In this document: positions 62,742 to 64,000 of the stretch, piece by piece
How the letters are laid out: every line of letters begins with the position of its first letter
How positions within the stretch are numbered: the first letter of the stretch is position 1
DNA from: an uncultured Pelagibacteraceae bacterium
GTDB taxonomy: Bacteria; Pseudomonadota; Alphaproteobacteria; Pelagibacterales; Pelagibacteraceae
Direction of reading: 5' to 3'
Length of the DNA: 64,000 bases
Assembly (NCBI GenBank): GCA_902594865.1
Contig: CACJNV010000001.1
Span: forward strand, 1 to 64,000
Position numbers and translations under genes: made by a program
The notes under the pieces: model-generated
The model's input: the letters and a program-made list of their open reading frames with translations, nothing else
Told to the model about the DNA's origin: nothing
Databases searched by the model: none

Positions 62742-64000
62742 ATGCAAAAAAAGTTTCAAGATATTTACGAGAATTCTATAAAAAATCCTGAAAAATTTTG
62801 GCAAGAAGCCTCGGAAGATATCTTTTGGTTTAAGAAACCAACAAAAATTTTAAATAAATCTAACCCGCCTTTCTATAAATGGTTCGAAGATGGGGTGACA
62901 AACACTTGCTATAACGCTTTAGACATCCATATTGACCAAGGTAGAGGTAAAAAAATAGCTTTAATTTACGATAGTCCGATTACAGGCAATAAAAGCCAGT
63001 TCACTTATGAGGAATTGAGGTCAAAGGTCTCTAAGTTTGCAGATGCATTGAAATCTCAAGGAGCAAATAAAGGTGATAGGGTAATCATTTACATGCCAAT
63101 GATCCCTGAAGCTGTAGTTGCTATGCTTGCTTGTGCTAGAATTGGCGCAATTCACTCTGTTGTTTTTGGAGGATTTGCTTCTAATGAGCTTGCCAGCAGA
63201 ATAGATGACAGTAAAGCAAAGTTATTAGTTACTGCTTCATGTGGTTTTGAGCCAGGAAGAACTGTTGAGTACAAGCCACTAGTAGATGAAGCTATAAAAA
63301 TAGCTAATCATAAAATTGAAAAGATGATTTTGTTCCAAAGACCTGGTCATGAAGTTAAATTAAATACACCTAACGAGGTCAGTTGGGAAGAAGTTGTTTC
63401 TAATGCTAAAGATGCTGACTGTGTTGAGATGAACTCAAATGAGTTCGCTTATATTTTATATACATCAGGTACTACTGGAACTCCCAAAGGTATTGTAAGA
63501 GACATTGGGGGTCATATCGTTGCTCTCAAATGGACTATGAAAAATATCTACAACATAGATACAGATGATATTTGGTGGTCTGCAAGTGATATTGGCTGGA
63601 TTGTTGGACACTCTTATATTGTCTATGCTCCATTATTCAAAGGATGCACTACAGTCTTGTTTGAAGGTAAGCCTGTAGGAACTCCAGATGCAGGAGCTTT
63701 TTGGAAAATCATTTCAGATTATAAAGTAAAATCTCTTTTTACGGCTCCAACAGCTTTTAGAGCAATTAAAAAAGAAGATCCTGAAGGTAAATTTTTCTCA
63801 AAATATGATTTGAGTAGTTTTGAAAGCTTATTTCTTGCTGGAGAGAGAGCTGATCCAGATACTATAAAGTGGGCTGAAAATTTACTTAAAGTTCCTGTGA
63901 TAGATCATTGGTGGCAAACAGAGACTAGCTGGGCAATTAGCTCAAATTGTACTGGTATTGAAATGATGGAAACAAAATATGGCTCAGCCTGTAAAGCTGT
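62742..64000 (+). CDS. prpE: Propionyl-CoA synthetase-like acyl-CoA ligase (3' end outside window)
   Basis: The frame opens at ATG 62742 and is still open at the window end (419 residues). It begins FQDIYENSIKNPEKFWQEASEDIFWFKKP, as in acetyl/propionyl-CoA synthetases, and has the AMP-binding P-loop YTSGTTGTPKGIVRDIGGHIVALKWTM, where the IVRD-GGH variant is typical of PrpE rather than Acs. The segments NALDIHIDQGRGKKIALIYDSPITG and DIWWSASDIGWIVGHSYIVYAPL agree. It activates propionate (or acetate) with ATP and CoA. It is divergent from proteorhodopsin. The C-terminal domain with the acetylated lysine is not in the window. Confidence 0.9.
   Translation, partial: MQKKFQDIYENSIKNPEKFWQEASEDIFWFKKPTKILNKSNPPFYKWFEDGVTNTCYNALDIHIDQGRGKKIALIYDSPITGNKSQFTYEELRSKVSKFADALKSQGANKGDRVIIYMPMIPEAVVAMLACARIGAIHSVVFGGFASNELASRIDDSKAKLLVTASCGFEPGRTVEYKPLVDEAIKIANHKIEKMILFQRPGHEVKLNTPNEVSWEEVVSNAKDADCVEMNSNEFAYILYTSGTTGTPKGIVRDIGGHIVALKWTMKNIYNIDTDDIWWSASDIGWIVGHSYIVYAPLFKGCTTVLFEGKPVGTPDAGAFWKIISDYKVKSLFTAPTAFRAIKKEDPEGKFFSKYDLSSFESLFLAGERADPDTIKWAENLLKVPVIDHWWQTETSWAISSNCTGIEMMETKYGSACKA

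Noticed and set aside
1-64000. CRISPR array, insertion sequence, prophage, tRNA or rRNA gene
   Set aside because: I saw no regular repeat-spacer array, transposase, integrase, phage structural gene or cloverleaf; spacers are too short for most of these.

Overview
The window is one contiguous, very AT-rich and densely packed stretch of a streamlined marine alphaproteobacterium, almost certainly SAR11 (Candidatus Pelagibacter or a close relative). The support is a proteorhodopsin gene, a tandem glycine riboswitch in front of gcvTHP, many genes overlapping by 1-11 bases, convergent genes with no bases between their stops, TRAP transport, and no tRNA, rRNA, CRISPR or insertion sequence that I could find. 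No gene-free stretch reaches 300 bases; the longest are about 209 (62533-62741) and 193 (16861-17053).

Layout. 2-4952: fdhD (cut by the window edge), a fused NuoE/NuoF-type diaphorase and the molybdenum catalytic subunit of an NAD-linked formate dehydrogenase, then selO. 6405-8760: an FAD oxidoreductase, tspO and a short-chain dehydrogenase. 8761-16860 (minus): gcvT-gcvH-gcvP running with only 6 bases of spacing into a lipid-modification set (FAD amine-oxidase-like protein, DUF1365, cfa-like methyltransferase, DUF3833 lipoprotein), all behind the glycine riboswitch. 17054-20829: an EamA transporter and split, divergent 5-oxoprolinase genes (pxpBC / pxpA). 21543-28852 (minus): a long run psd-pssA-glycosyltransferase-rlmE-guaB-TPR-guaA-gloA-panB, in which pssA carries an in-frame TGA and guaB lacks the CBS module. 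28929-37352: icd, alaS, recA, a TolC-family protein, a glycerate kinase and small metabolic genes. 37528-39430: umuDC and a small Cys-tailed protein.

39444-57825 is the accessory part. It has a catabolic module (BKACE, FAD aromatic hydroxylase, extradiol dioxygenase, FAH-family hydrolase and a three-gene TRAP transporter), then a nine-gene minus-strand run: sulfatase, FG-GAP/VCBS-like protein, polysaccharide lyase, clan-A glycoside hydrolase, serine hydrolase, DUF1501, DUF1800, GT2 and GT39-type glycosyltransferase. Several of these have signal peptides, and the run looks like an undescribed exported glycan-processing system. A 32-codon remnant of a second copy of its serine hydrolase survives 12 kb away at 39444-39539.

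57904-64000: a zinc-less DksA, two tiny overlapping membrane ORFs, a GST, ferredoxin reductase, ferredoxin, a fatty acid desaturase, proteorhodopsin (Gln at the spectral tuning site, so predicted blue-absorbing) and the start of prpE. The core genes fit an oligotroph that burns C1 compounds and glycine, uses light for extra energy, and takes up specific organic acids by TRAP transport.
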